In this document: piece by piece, positions 16,839-27,400 of the stretch | Position numbering within the stretch: the first letter of the stretch is position 1 | How the letters are laid out: the number at the start of each line of letters is the position of its first letter | NCBI GenBank assembly: GCA_963771735.1 | Contig: CAVYUN010000002.1 | Coordinates: 930,001-994,000, forward strand | DNA length: 64,000 bases | Source: 66-474 sp963771735 | GTDB lineage: Bacteria > Pseudomonadota > Gammaproteobacteria > Xanthomonadales > Rhodanobacteraceae | Direction of reading: 5' to 3' | Program-made: the position numbers and the translations under genes | Notes under the pieces: model-generated | The model's input: the letters and a program-made list of their open reading frames with translations, nothing else | Database searches by the model: none | What the model was told of the DNA's origin: nothing

Positions 16839-18677
16839 GTGCAGACACATACCTGGCTGGCATCGGTACTGGTGTTCCTGATCGCGGTGGTGATCGCGGT
16901 CCCGCTATCGCGCCGGCTGAAGCTGGGTTCGGTGTTCGGCTACCTCGCGGCTGGCGTGGTGATCGGACCATACGGGCTGAAGTGGATCCGGAATCCCGAG
17001 GCCATTTCTGGCGTGTCCGAACTGGGCGTGGCGCTGCTGCTGTTCGTGATCGGCCTCGAACTCTCGCCGCAGCGCTTGTGGGTGATGCGACGGGCCGTGT
17101 TCGGTGCCGGCGCGGTGCAGGTGCTCGGGTCGGCACTGCTGATGGCGCTGATCGCGGTATTTGGATTCCATCTGAATCCGGTGACGGCGGTCGTGGTCGG
17201 GCTGGGGCTTGCGCTTTCGTCCACGGCTTTCGGGTTGCAAATCCTCGCTGAGCGCCGTGAATTGCAGAGCTCGCACGGCCGGCAGGCATTCGCGATATTG
17301 CTGTTCCAGGACTTGGTGGCGATTCCCCTTATCGCCGCGATTCCGCTGCTGGCCGATCACGGCGGATTGCATGCGGCGGGACGGCCGTTGTGGCTGTCCG
17401 CCTTGCGCGTGGCCGGCGTGATTGCCGTGGTCGTGGTCGGCGGGCGTTACGCATTGCGTCCGGTCTTTCGCACCGTCGCCAAGACCCAGCTGATCGAAGT
17501 CTCCACTGCTGTCGCACTGCTGGTGGTGATGGGCACCGCGTGGTTGATGGAGCTGGCCGGCATCTCGATCGCGCTGGGCACGTTCCTCGCAGGCGTGTTG
17601 TTGGCCGACTCCGAATATCGCCACGAGCTCGAATCCAACATTGCACCGTTCGAAGGCCTGCTGCTGGGCCTGTTTTTCATCACGGTCGGCATGGGCGTCA
17701 ACCTGCAGCTTCTGGAGCAGCATCCGTGGGCAGTGGGCGGCCTGGTGGCTATGTTGCTGGCTTGCAAGGCGCCCGCATTGGCATTGGTAGGGCGCCTGAA
17801 TTCGCGCATGACCGGCGTCGATGCGATCAAGCTGGTGGCGTTGCTCGCGGGCGGCGGCGAGTTCGCGTTCGTGGTATTCAAGCTTGCGCGCGAGCAGGGC
17901 CTGTTGACGCAAACGCAGCACGAATGGTTGGTACTGGTTGTGACGCTGGGCATGGCCGCGGTGCCGTTGCTGGTCATGGCGGCGGCGCGGTTGCCGGCAT
18001 CCAAGGCGCCCACCCGCGAATACGACACCATCGACACGGGTGTACCACGGGTCGTCATCGCGGGTTTCGGACGGGTCGGACAGATCGTGGGACGGTTACT
18101 GCGCGCGCGCGGCATCCCGTTCGTGGCGCTGGAAAACTCGATCGAACAGGTCGACCTGTCACGCCGCTTCTCGGCTACCAACATCTACTTCGGCGATCCG
18201 TCGCGTGCCGAGATCCTGCGCGCGGCGCAGGCCGGCAAGGCCGAGGTTTTCGTGCTGGCGACCGACGATCCGGCCGCCAACGTGCGTACGGCGCGCATCG
18301 TGCGACGACTGTTTCCGCATCTCCGGATCATCGCGCGCGCGCGCAATCGCCAGCATGCATTCCGCCTGATGGACTTGACGTCGGATCCCGACGACGTGGT
18401 GCGCGAAACGTTTTATTCCAGCCTGAAGATGGCGACCTTGACGCTGAAGGCGCTGGGCATGGGCGAGGAAGAGGCGTACGCCAGCGTCGAATTGTTCCGT
18501 GAACACGACGAGCAGCTGTTGCGCGACCAGCACCTGGTTTACGACGATGACGTGGCCTTGCGCCAGACGACGCGTGAAGCCTACGAGGAACTGCAGGGTC
18601 TGTTCGAAGCCGACATCGCGTCCCGCGACCAGCCTATTCGGGATGCGTCATCAGAGGCGCCACCGCCGGCGCGTTGA
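16839..18677 (+). CDS. KefB/KefC-type CPA2 monovalent cation:proton antiporter
   Basis: A 612-residue inner-membrane protein: about 12 transmembrane helices in residues 1-390 (Na+/H+ exchanger fold, with motifs LGVALLLFVIGLELSP and GTFLAGVLLADSEYRHELE), followed by a cytoplasmic Rossmann TrkA-N domain with nucleotide loop VVIAGFGRVGQIVGRLL around residues 405-420 and a distal acidic C-terminus. In E. coli Kef systems protect against electrophiles by K+ efflux and are gated by glutathione; the length and layout match KefC/KefB. No kefF/kefG ancillary gene is adjacent. GTG start at 16839. The 3' end overlaps the convergent ankyrin gene by 44 nt. Confidence 0.88.
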   Translation: MQTHTWLASVLVFLIAVVIAVPLSRRLKLGSVFGYLAAGVVIGPYGLKWIRNPEAISGVSELGVALLLFVIGLELSPQRLWVMRRAVFGAGAVQVLGSALLMALIAVFGFHLNPVTAVVVGLGLALSSTAFGLQILAERRELQSSHGRQAFAILLFQDLVAIPLIAAIPLLADHGGLHAAGRPLWLSALRVAGVIAVVVVGGRYALRPVFRTVAKTQLIEVSTAVALLVVMGTAWLMELAGISIALGTFLAGVLLADSEYRHELESNIAPFEGLLLGLFFITVGMGVNLQLLEQHPWAVGGLVAMLLACKAPALALVGRLNSRMTGVDAIKLVALLAGGGEFAFVVFKLAREQGLLTQTQHEWLVLVVTLGMAAVPLLVMAAARLPASKAPTREYDTIDTGVPRVVIAGFGRVGQIVGRLLRARGIPFVALENSIEQVDLSRRFSATNIYFGDPSRAEILRAAQAGKAEVFVLATDDPAANVRTARIVRRLFPHLRIIARARNRQHAFRLMDLTSDPDDVVRETFYSSLKMATLTLKALGMGEEEAYASVELFREHDEQLLRDQHLVYDDDVALRQTTREAYEELQGLFEADIASRDQPIRDASSEAPPPAR

Positions 18678-21600
18678 GCCGCACGCCGCGGCGTGGCGCC
18701 AGTTCCATCGCGAGGTCGACGTAGCCCAGCACGCGCGCGACGTCCGCTGGCGTGCGCTGCATGCAATCGCGCGCCTCGCGGTTGGCACCGCGTTGCAGCA
18801 GCACGCGTGCCGGTTCGAATGTCGCGTGCATCGCGCAGGCGTGCAAGGCGGTCACACCGTGTTCGTCGGCGTGGTCGAAATCGGCGCCGGCATCGAGCAG
18901 CGCCGGCAGCAGCGCCCCGAGGTGGGTGCCGTCGCAGTCGGTCCCGGGCTTGGTGTGGACGCCGAGCAGGATCAGCAACGGCGTGGCGCCGGATTGGTCG
19001 GCCGCATTGATGAGCGCACCTTCGCACAGCAAGGCGTCCAGAAGACGCCGGCAACGCAGACTGTCGCGGCTGTCGAAACAGAAGCGCATCGCGGCGTGCA
19101 ACGCGGTCTGGCCGCGGGTATCGGTCAGATCTGGCCGGGCGCCGAGTTCGCGCAGTACGGCCACCATGTCGGGATGACCGAGCGCGGCGGCAATCATCAA
19201 GGCGGTCACCCCGTCCGCATGGCGCAGATCGACGGGAACGCCTGCAGCGATCAGCGCGCGCGCGATGTCGGGCTGCCGCGCGCTGGCGGCGGCCGACAAT
19301 GGCGAGGCACCGGTTTCGACGGTGATGCGCGGATCGGCCCGTGCGGCGAGCAGGCGCTGAACGCTTTGCAGCGCGCCGGCACCGCTTGCGCGCAGCAGGG
19401 CAGTGGCGCCGCGGTGGTCGCGACTGTCCACGGGCAAGCCTAGCTCCAGCAGGCGAGCGATCGCATCCGGGTCGGCGGCGGCGGCGGGCAGATCCTCGTT
19501 GCGCAGGCGGCGCCGTGGCAACGTCCAGCCGTTCCAGCGCAGCCAGTATTCGAGCTTGGTCGAGTCACGCGCCAGCGCCAAGCCCAACGGGGTCTCGCCG
19601 CTGCCAGCGGGGCTCTCGGGATCGGCGCCGTGCGCGATCAGCGACTTGACCAGCGGCAGCACGGCATCCGGTTTCCCGTCCAGCGCGACATGCAGCGGCG
19701 TGGCACCGCCATGATCACGCGCATTGGGATCGGCGCCGCGCGCCAGCAACGCGTTCAGCACCGGCAACAACGCCGGACGGCTGGCATGATGCAAAGGTGT
19801 GCGGCCGTCCGCATCCGCGCCGAAGGCATCGGCGCCGCGCTCCAGCATCGCCAGTGCCAGAGGCGCCCCATGTTCGTCGTCGCCGAGCCGCGCGAGCGCT
19901 TGTGCGAAGCGGCCCGCGCCTGCCGGGGTGGCGCCGGCATCGAGCAATTGACGGACCGCGGCATGCGAACCGGGCAGGTGTTCCAGCAGCGCGTCGAACA
20001 GGCGGCTGCCATCATCAAGGCGGGATTCCGCCTCCAGACCGTGTTCCAGCAACCATGCACGCGCCGCGAAGTGGGTGTGCTCGGCGAGATCGAGATACAG
20101 CGCTGCGAGCTCGCTGGTCGGCCAGGCATGCGCGCGCCCGTCGAAACGCGCGACGATGGCCCAATGCGCGAAGCGCAGCGCGTCGAGCAGGTGCTGCGGT
20201 GTATCCGCGCCGGCGTCGGGTTGGTTGCCGTGCGCATGGCTGGCCGGCAACTCGGCCTCGGGATCCATCAGGGCGACCAGGTCCCAGCGTCCTGCCGCGC
20301 TGGCCTGGTCGATGGCACTGCGGCCATCGCCGCCCTTGCGCGTCACGTCGGCACCCATTTGCAACAGTGCACGCACGCATTCGGCGTTGGCGCGCGGCGA
20401 CTGGCAGGCGAGCATCAGCGCGGTGCGGCCGTGTTGATCGCTGGCGTTCGCATCGGGATGCTTTTCCGCCAGCAGCGTGACGATGCCGGTGGCGCCGGCG
20501 CGCGCGGCTTCCATCAGGGGCGTGGTGCCGTAACGGTCGGGCAGCGTGACGTCCGCGTTGGCGTCCAGCAGTGCGCGCGCTATCTCGACGTTGTTCTCGC
20601 GTGCCGCGTGCAGCAGCGCGCTGCGCCCCAAGGCATCGACCGCATTGACGCGGGCCTTGTGCTTGAGAAGGATGCGCACGCCTTGCGGATCGTCGTCGTC
20701 GATTCCGGCGGCGGCAGGCATCGCCGTGTCCGCATGTGCGCCGTGTTCGACGAGGAAGCGCAGAACAGGCCAGTTCGCGGCTTGCGCCGCCACCGCCAGC
20801 GGGGTGGCTTGATTGCGGTTGCGCGCTTCCAGCGGCGCCTGCGCGTCGATCAGGATCGCGGCGACGGCGGGTTCCGTGCACAGGGCGGCATGATGCAGCG
20901 GCGTGTTGCCCTCGGCATCCGCGCGGGCTGGATCCGCGCCATTGGCGACGAGGCTGGTGACCATCTCCGGGCGCCCCTCGCGGCAGGCACGCGTGGTCGC
21001 CAGCAGTGGCGTCAACCCCGCGTGCGCGCGATTGACGTCGGCGCCTTTCGCGATCAACGCACGCAACAGCCGCGTGTCCGACAATTCGGCGGCCAGCACC
21101 AGCGCCGAACGTTGATCGTGCGCGCCTGCAACGGGTGCTGCATCCGGGTGCGCACCTTGTTCAAGCCAATCCATTGCCGCACCGACATTGCCGTCGCGTG
21201 CCGCCCCGAGCAGGTTCTCGTCCAGCACGGATTGTGCGATTGCCGTGGGTTGTTCGGCTGCAGGCTGCGGCATGGAACGCAGGGCGGCCTGCGTTCCACC
21301 GGCATCGTCCGACGGTTGCCCGGTTTCCTGTCGGGGCTCCGGCGAAGGTGGCAAGCGATCCGGCGGCCCGGACGGCGGCGTGAATTTTTGTCCGCGCTGA
21401 TCGAACAGCAGGCGCAGAGTGCGGTCGGCCACGATCAGTGAACACACCGGCAGGACCACCACGGCAAACAGGAACAGCGATGCGGTGCGAATTTCGTCGG
21501 GCAGGGTGGCGCCGAGGCCGGCCAGTGACAGCGCACCGAATGCGACCGCGAGTTGTGCGAGCGAAGCCGGCAGGAAATGCGTGAGAAACAGATCGCGTCC

Positions 21601-22095
21601 GCGCGTCAGGTGTCGTGCGAAGGTGATGCTGCGTGCCAGCGCGGCGGTGATCCAGGAATGTTCCTCGCCGGCCGGAAAGGCATCGTCCCACTCGAATACC
21701 AGGCCGAACACTGGCCACAGCCGCCACAGCACCACCAGCGAAATCACCAGTGACAGGGCCAGACCGAGGGCTGCCGCGAGCGAAGGTGCTTCCGACAGCA
21801 GCATCAGCGGCCACGCCACCAGCAGAAACACCACCGCGGTATGGATCGCCAGCGCGATCAGGTGCGCCGAGCCGCGCCGGAGTGCGGTGCGCGCGAAAGT
21901 CGGCTCGCATCCGAAACCGATCGCATGGCAGGTCGCCGCCATTGACAGCGAAGCACCAATCAGCAGCAGTATCAGTGAATAGCGTTCCCACGCAGGCGGA
22001 ATCCAGATCGCCAGAAACACCGCGATCAATGAAGGCACGAAGCAGGGCAGGGACCTCGACAACGGCGGCCGACGGTGGGGTTTGGCTGGGGGCAT
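18634..22095 (-). CDS. Giant membrane-anchored ankyrin-repeat protein (1153 aa)
   Basis: The start is ATG 22095 (MPPAKPHRR). The first ~220 residues hold about five to six hydrophobic helices (AVFLAIWIP, LILLLIGASLSMAAT, HTAVVFLLVAWPLMLL, LALSLVISLVVLWRLW, SLFLFAVVVLPVCSLIVA). A Pro/Gln/Arg linker (about 240-290) leads to a tandem ankyrin array that fills the rest, with repeats of the type DGRTPLHHASRPALLPVLNAL, GRTALMLACQS, GVTALHACAMHA; at least 18 units by eye. Ankyrin solenoids bind proteins, so a scaffold or gating partner is likely. A Xanthomonadales-type neighbourhood with KefC suggests, but does not prove, a joint function. Confidence 0.85.
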   Translation of the reverse strand: MPPAKPHRRPPLSRSLPCFVPSLIAVFLAIWIPPAWERYSLILLLIGASLSMAATCHAIGFGCEPTFARTALRRGSAHLIALAIHTAVVFLLVAWPLMLLSEAPSLAAALGLALSLVISLVVLWRLWPVFGLVFEWDDAFPAGEEHSWITAALARSITFARHLTRGRDLFLTHFLPASLAQLAVAFGALSLAGLGATLPDEIRTASLFLFAVVVLPVCSLIVADRTLRLLFDQRGQKFTPPSGPPDRLPPSPEPRQETGQPSDDAGGTQAALRSMPQPAAEQPTAIAQSVLDENLLGAARDGNVGAAMDWLEQGAHPDAAPVAGAHDQRSALVLAAELSDTRLLRALIAKGADVNRAHAGLTPLLATTRACREGRPEMVTSLVANGADPARADAEGNTPLHHAALCTEPAVAAILIDAQAPLEARNRNQATPLAVAAQAANWPVLRFLVEHGAHADTAMPAAAGIDDDDPQGVRILLKHKARVNAVDALGRSALLHAARENNVEIARALLDANADVTLPDRYGTTPLMEAARAGATGIVTLLAEKHPDANASDQHGRTALMLACQSPRANAECVRALLQMGADVTRKGGDGRSAIDQASAAGRWDLVALMDPEAELPASHAHGNQPDAGADTPQHLLDALRFAHWAIVARFDGRAHAWPTSELAALYLDLAEHTHFAARAWLLEHGLEAESRLDDGSRLFDALLEHLPGSHAAVRQLLDAGATPAGAGRFAQALARLGDDEHGAPLALAMLERGADAFGADADGRTPLHHASRPALLPVLNALLARGADPNARDHGGATPLHVALDGKPDAVLPLVKSLIAHGADPESPAGSGETPLGLALARDSTKLEYWLRWNGWTLPRRRLRNEDLPAAAADPDAIARLLELGLPVDSRDHRGATALLRASGAGALQSVQRLLAARADPRITVETGASPLSAAASARQPDIARALIAAGVPVDLRHADGVTALMIAAALGHPDMVAVLRELGARPDLTDTRGQTALHAAMRFCFDSRDSLRCRRLLDALLCEGALINAADQSGATPLLILLGVHTKPGTDCDGTHLGALLPALLDAGADFDHADEHGVTALHACAMHATFEPARVLLQRGANREARDCMQRTPADVARVLGYVDLAMELAPRRGVRLNAPAVAPLMTHPE

Positions 22096-22300
22096 AGGCT
22101 GACTCGGACGACGGACGGCCCAGTATAGGGAAGGTGCATGTACAAGCCACAACCAATGCTCGTGTCTTTCCGCCGTTGTCGCCGGTGGCGGCCGCGCCAG
22201 GTGGCACTCCGGAACTGGCCGCGTTTCCGCGGACTCGGGTTCCGGCAGGGCAGGGCGAAGCGGTGGTTGCCACGGCAATCTTGTCTTGGCTAGACACCCC
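22096..22300. other. Divergent intergenic region upstream of the ankyrin gene
   Basis: No coding frame with convincing composition is present on either strand; frames crossing it are open only because of GC bias. It must carry the minus-strand promoter for the ankyrin gene, which I cannot place. The fadL promoter and operator are listed separately downstream. Confidence 0.5.
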
Positions 22301-22329
22301 TTGCGCGGAATTCGCCGTGGTGCGATAGT
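22301..22329 (+). promoter_or_regulatory. Candidate sigma-70 promoter for fadL
   Basis: TTGCGC at 22301-22306 and GATAGT at 22324-22329 are separated by 17 nt. The palindromic operator follows 14 nt after the -10, a position suited to repression at or just past the start of transcription. Confidence 0.4.
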
Positions 22330-22343
22330 CCGCCCTAACAAAA

Positions 22344-22361
22344 TTCATACAAGCGTATGAA
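22344..22361 (+). promoter_or_regulatory. Palindromic operator upstream of fadL
   Basis: An 18-bp perfect inverted repeat, TTCATAC-AAGC-GTATGAA, lies 84 nt before the fadL start. The 7-nt arms with a 4-nt centre are the size of TetR-family operators, and fatty-acid uptake genes are commonly repressed by acyl-CoA-sensing TetR or GntR regulators. Which regulator binds is not known from this window. Confidence 0.6.
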
Positions 22362-22445
22362 AGACCCGAGACAAGCCGAAGGTTCGATATCGAAGCCGGG
22401 CGGCTTTCAAGTCATGCGCAGCACCCACCGACTGGAGATTCACCG

Positions 22446-23816
22446 ATGAGCAAGCAATCATTGACCGCGCCCCGGCTGGCTGGCCTGGCGCTCGCCGCAC
22501 TGAGTGTCGCCGTGGCCGGAGCGCTGGTGAGTCCGGTCGCTTCCGCGTCCGGTTTCCAGATCAGCGAAAACACCGTGCAGGCCATGGGACGCGCCTACGC
22601 AGGGCGCGAGGCCGCCGGCAACGATGCTTCCGTGGTCATCAACAACCCGGCCGCGATGGTCGATTTCGACACGTACGCGGTGCAGCTCGATGCCACCGCC
22701 ATCAACGTGAGCACCCAGTTCCATGGTTCCGGTACCGATGCCAGTGGGCAACCGCTGTCGGGAGGCGATGGCGGCAACGGCGGTGGCGTGCACGGTATAC
22801 CCGCGATCAGCTTCATCGCCCCGATCGCGCAGAACTGGCGACTGGGTTTTGCCGTGGGCGCGCCATTTGGATTGGCCACCGAATACAACGCCGGATGGGT
22901 GGGGCGCTACCAGGCCTTGAAGACCACCGTGAAGTCGACGGATTTCACCGGTTCGATCGCCTGGGCGATCAACCCGCAGTTCTCGCTGGGCTTCTCGGTG
23001 ATCGCGCAGAAGACCACCATCGACCTCGGCAACGCCATCGACATGGGCGCGGTGATGGCGGCGCCGCCGCCCGCTGGATTCGGTCTCGCGCCCACCTTCT
23101 TTCCGCAATCGGCGGACGGCACGATACGCATTCGCGGCGACAACACCAAATGGGGCTGGGCGCTCGGCGCGGAATGGAAGCCGACCACGCAGGACACGCT
23201 GGCGCTTTCCTATCACGCCAAGATCAACCATCACTTCACGGGCCAGACCTACTTCACGGTTCCGGCAAGCGTGCAGTTCGTGCTTTCGCAGCCGGGCGTG
23301 CCGCCGCTGTTCCAGAACACCACGGGCAGCGGCCAGTTCGCGACCCCAGCCACGGCCTCGTTGAGTTACTGGCACAAGACGCTGGGCCCGGTGTCGTGGG
23401 GCGCGGAGCTTTCCTGGACCGGCTGGAGTTCGTTCAGCCATCTCGCCATCGCTTTCGCCAACCCCTACCAGCCGAACATCGACCAGTACTACGGCTGGAA
23501 GAACACCTGGTTCGGTTCGGTCGGCATGGACTACCGCTTGAGCGACACCTGGACCCTGCGCGGCGGCCTTGCATTCGACCAGACGCCCACCCAGGACTTC
23601 TCGCGTGATCCGCGCGTTCCGGATGGCGCGCGCAAGTGGATCTCGGTCGGCGCGGGCTATTCGCCGACGTCCAACCTGGCGCTCAACATCGGCTACACGC
23701 ACCTGTTCGTCGACAACGGTAATGTCAACGACATCAGTGCCACCGGCGACCACCTCGTCGGCAGCTTCGACAACTCGGGCGACCTGTTCGGGATTTCGAT
23801 GCAGTACAAATTCTGA
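22446..23816 (+). CDS. fadL: FadL/OmpP1/TodX-family outer-membrane transporter
   Basis: A 456-residue outer-membrane beta-barrel for uptake of long-chain fatty acids or other hydrophobic compounds. A signal peptide spans about residues 1-34 (cleavage after VASAS/ASA), and the mature N-terminus GFQISENTVQAMGRAYAG is the FadL hatch motif; NNPAAMVDF is the family NPA motif. The barrel ends in a C-terminal Phe (GISMQYKF), the usual outer-membrane insertion signal. A Gly-rich loop (GGDGGNGGGVHG) after residue 100 is likely extracellular. It is a single gene flanked by an upstream operator and a downstream terminator. Confidence 0.92.
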   Translation: MSKQSLTAPRLAGLALAALSVAVAGALVSPVASASGFQISENTVQAMGRAYAGREAAGNDASVVINNPAAMVDFDTYAVQLDATAINVSTQFHGSGTDASGQPLSGGDGGNGGGVHGIPAISFIAPIAQNWRLGFAVGAPFGLATEYNAGWVGRYQALKTTVKSTDFTGSIAWAINPQFSLGFSVIAQKTTIDLGNAIDMGAVMAAPPPAGFGLAPTFFPQSADGTIRIRGDNTKWGWALGAEWKPTTQDTLALSYHAKINHHFTGQTYFTVPASVQFVLSQPGVPPLFQNTTGSGQFATPATASLSYWHKTLGPVSWGAELSWTGWSSFSHLAIAFANPYQPNIDQYYGWKNTWFGSVGMDYRLSDTWTLRGGLAFDQTPTQDFSRDPRVPDGARKWISVGAGYSPTSNLALNIGYTHLFVDNGNVNDISATGDHLVGSFDNSGDLFGISMQYKF

Positions 23817-23842
23817 TCCACGGCTCGTGGCCGGTCCACCAG

Positions 23843-23868
23843 AAAACCCCGCCTTTCGGCGGGGTTTT
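23843..23868 (+). terminator. Rho-independent terminator after fadL
   Basis: AAAACCCCGCC-TTTC-GGCGGGGTTTT forms an 11-nt stem with flanking A and T runs. It is bidirectional and could also stop the convergent DUF4168 gene. Confidence 0.93.
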
Positions 23869-23909
23869 CGTTCGCGGGTTTCCTGGACGGAAACACCGGG
23901 TCGGCATGA

Positions 23910-24347
23910 TCAGGACTTCGACGGCTCCTGCATCAACTTGACCAACTTCGCGCGCACGCTCTTGTTGGTTTGCGCGACCATGGCGATCTGCTCGTAGCGC
24001 TGCACCGACAGGTGATGGCTGCGCACGGCGGCCTCCATTTTCTGCTCGGCCGTCTTTTGCAGCTGGGTGCGGGCATCCGGGCTTTTCGCCTTGGCAATCT
24101 GCGGCTGGGCTGCCTGCCTGATGCTTTGCACGTCCTGCGCGGCGTGCGCGAAATGCTTCAATTCCGCGTCGGTCGGGGTCGGGCCCGCATCGGGTTGATT
24201 CGCGGCCGTCTTGCCCTGGCTCGGGGCCTGCTGTGGTGCGGACCGTTGTGCCGGAGTCGCGGTCTGGGCAAACGCCACGGGTGTCAACATGCCAATGCCC
24301 AACGCCACTGCCGCCGCAATGGTCGTCCGGTGAAGACGTGGGTTCAT
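23910..24347 (-). CDS. DUF4168-domain secreted protein
   Basis: A 145-residue protein with a signal peptide (residues 1-27, cut after VAFAQ/AFA), then a Gln/Pro/Ala-rich linker and a DUF4168-like helical domain (DAELKHFAHAAQDVQSIRQ to RYEQIAMVAQTNKSVRAKL). Members are found in Gram-negative envelopes; function is unknown, and structure suggests a helical hairpin. It is transcribed toward fadL and shares the terminator between them. Confidence 0.72.
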   Translation of the reverse strand: MNPRLHRTTIAAAVALGIGMLTPVAFAQTATPAQRSAPQQAPSQGKTAANQPDAGPTPTDAELKHFAHAAQDVQSIRQAAQPQIAKAKSPDARTQLQKTAEQKMEAAVRSHHLSVQRYEQIAMVAQTNKSVRAKLVKLMQEPSKS

Positions 24348-24472
24348 GGGGGTGATCCTCTTGCTACGAATGGAAACGGCGTCTCACGACGCCGCGATTT
24401 CACCGTAGCGGCGCATCTCCCATGGGTTCAACCATAACGGATAGCAGGGTTCAGGTTGTGGTCGGGGACGGT

Positions 24473-27400
24473 TCAGTCCTCGAGTGTCAACAAGCTGGCA
24501 TTGCCGCCCGCCGCGGTGGTGTCGACGGTAAAGCAGCGTTCCACAGCGAAGCGTTGCAGGTAGTGCGGGCCGCCGGCCTTGGGCCCGGTGCCGGACATGC
24601 GTTCGCCGCCGAACGGTTGCACCCCGACCACCGCGCCGATCTGGTTGCGGTTCACGTACAGGTTGCCCATGCGCGCGCGTCGGCGGATGTACTCGACGGT
24701 CTCGTCGATGCGGCTGTGGATGCCGAGGGTCAGGCCGAAGCCGGTGGCATTGATGGCCTCGATGACCCGATCGAGTTCGCTGGCTTTCCAGCGGACCACG
24801 TGCAGCACCGGCCCGAACACCTCACGGGTCAGCTGCGACAGCGATGAAATCTCGTAGGCGCGTGGCGCGAAGTAGGTGCCGTGCGCGCATTCGGCCGGCA
24901 GTTCGACCTTGCGGATCAGGCTCGCTTCGCGATCCATGCGCGCGGCGTGGTCTTCCAGCAGTTTCAGTGCGTCGTGGTCGATCACCGGACCGACGTCGGT
25001 GGAAAGCAGTGCCGGGTCGCCGACCGTCAACTGGTCCATCGCGCCGGCCAGCATTTCGATCACGCGATCGGCAACGTCGTCCTGCACGAACAGCACGCGC
25101 GCGGCCGAGCAGCGCTGGCCCGCCGAATCGAAGGCCGAGGCGATGACGTCGCGGACCAGTTGCTCGGGCAGCGCCGAGGAGTCGGCGATCAATGCGTTCT
25201 GGCCGCCGGTCTCGGCGATCAGCGCGGCGATCGGCGCGTTGCGCGCGGCCAGCGCGCGATTGATGGCCCACGCGGTATCCGTGGAACCGGTGAAGGCCAC
25301 GCCATCCACGCGCGGGTCCTTGGTCAACGCGGCGCCGACGGTGACGCCGTCGCCCGGCAGGAATTGCAGCGCCGCTTCCGGTACGCCGGCTTCGTGCAGC
25401 AATCTGGTCATCGCGTAGCCGATCAGGGTGGTCTGCTCGGCCGGCTTGGCGATCACGGCGTTGCCGGCGGCGAGCGCCGCGACGACCTGGCCGGTGAAGA
25501 TCGCCAGCGGGAAATTCCACGGACTGATGCACACGAACACGCCGCGGCCCGCCAGGAACAGCTGGTTGGTCTCGCCGGTGGGACCGGGCAGGTCCGCAGG
25601 CTTGCCGAACAGCTTGCGCGCCATCGCCGCGTAGTAGCGGCAGAAATCGGCGGCTTCGCGCACCTCGCCGATCGAGGACGGAATGCTCTTGCCGGCTTCG
25701 CGCACGCACATCGCCACGAATTCGCCGCGTCGCTGCTCCAGCATGTCGGCGGCGCGTTCCAGGATGGCTGCGCGTTCTTCTGCCGGCCGTGCATCCCACG
25801 CCGTCTGTGCGGCCACGGCATTGACGAGTGCTTGCTCGACCGTGGCCGCGTCCGCGACCTGCGCCTTGCCGACCACGCGGCGGTGGTCGGCCGGATCGGT
25901 GATGTCGATGTGCGGCGCGCCGCTGCGAGCGCCGGGCACCAGCGGTTCGGCATGCCACGGCGGTCGTGCCGCGTTGACCGTCTGCGCGAGTGCACGCAGC
26001 GCGTCGTCATTGGAAAGATTGACGCCCATGGAATTCTTCCTGGTGGTACCGAACAGGTCGATCGGCAAGGGTATGCGCGGGTGTTGGTAATGGCCTTGAT
26101 GGGCCTCGCCGAAGGCCCGCACTTCCGTGCACGGGTCGGCGACGAGTTCAGGGATCGACAGGCTCTCGTCGCTGATGCGGTTGACGAAACTGGTGTTGGC
26201 GCCGTTTTCCAGCAGGCGTCGCACCAGGTACGGCAGCAGATCCTCGTGACTGCCGCAGGGAGCGTACACCCGACACGGCACGTTCCACTTGTCGGGGCCG
26301 ATGATTTCGGCGTACAGGTCCGAACCCATGCCGTGCAGACGCTGGAATTCGAACGGACGTCCTCGCGCGAGGTGCTGGATCGCGGCGATGGTGTGTGCGT
26401 TGTGGGTCGCGAATTGCGGATAGATGAGATCCGCGCCGGCATCGAGCATGCGCCGCGCGTTGGCGAGATACGACACGTCGGTGTTGGGCTTGCGCGTGAA
26501 TACCGGGTAGCCGGACAGGCCGGCTTCCTGCGCGCGCTTGATTTCAGTATCCCAGTAGGCGCCCTTGACCAGTCGCACGCTCCAGCGGCGCCCGGCGGCC
26601 TTCGCGGTCTCGATCAGCCAGTCGATCACGAACGGCGCGCGCTTCTGGTAGGCCTGAACCGCGAGGCCGAAACCGTTCCAGTCTGCCAGCGAGGGATCGA
26701 CGAAGACCGCGCCGATCACGTCCAGCGACAGTTCCAGGCGGTCGGCTTCCTCGGCATCGATCGTCATGCCGATGCCGTTGGCTTTCGCGAGCTGCGCAAG
26801 TTCCAGCACCACCGGGGTGAGTTCGGCGTGCACGCGGGCGCGCTCGGATACCTGATAGCGCGGATGCAGGGCGGACAACTTCACCGAAATCGAGGGTGCG
26901 TCCAGCACATCGGCATGCGGTCCGAGTGCACCCAGCGCGAGGATGGCATCGCGGTAAGCCTGCTTGTAGCGCTCCGCGTCCGGTGCCGTGAAGGCCGCTT
27001 CGCCGAGCATGTCGAAGGAGTAGCGGTATTTCGCGTTGTCGCCCTTGCCGGCGCGTTCCAGTGCCTCGCCGATGGTGCGGCCCATCACGAACTGGTGGCC
27101 CATGATGCGCATGGCCTGGCGCACGGCGATACGGATCATCGGCTCGCCGGCGCGTGCGATCAGACGCTTGAAGGCGCCCGGCGCGTCGGCGCGGGTCGCA
27201 TCGGCCAGGTTCACCAGATGGCCAGTGAGCATCAGTCCCCAGGTCGAGGCGTTGACGAACAGCGAGTCGCTGGCGCCGAGGTGTTTCTTCCAGTCGGCGT
27301 CGCCCAGCTTGTCGCGTATGAGTTTGTCGGTGGTGGTCTTGTCGGGAATGCGCAGCAGCGCCTCGGCCACGCACATCAGCAGCACGCCTTCCTCGCTGGA

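Noticed and set aside
19630..21441. 603-codon frame opposite the ankyrin gene
   Set aside because: Repeat-driven open frame on the wrong strand; the sense frame shows regular ankyrin repeats and membrane helices.
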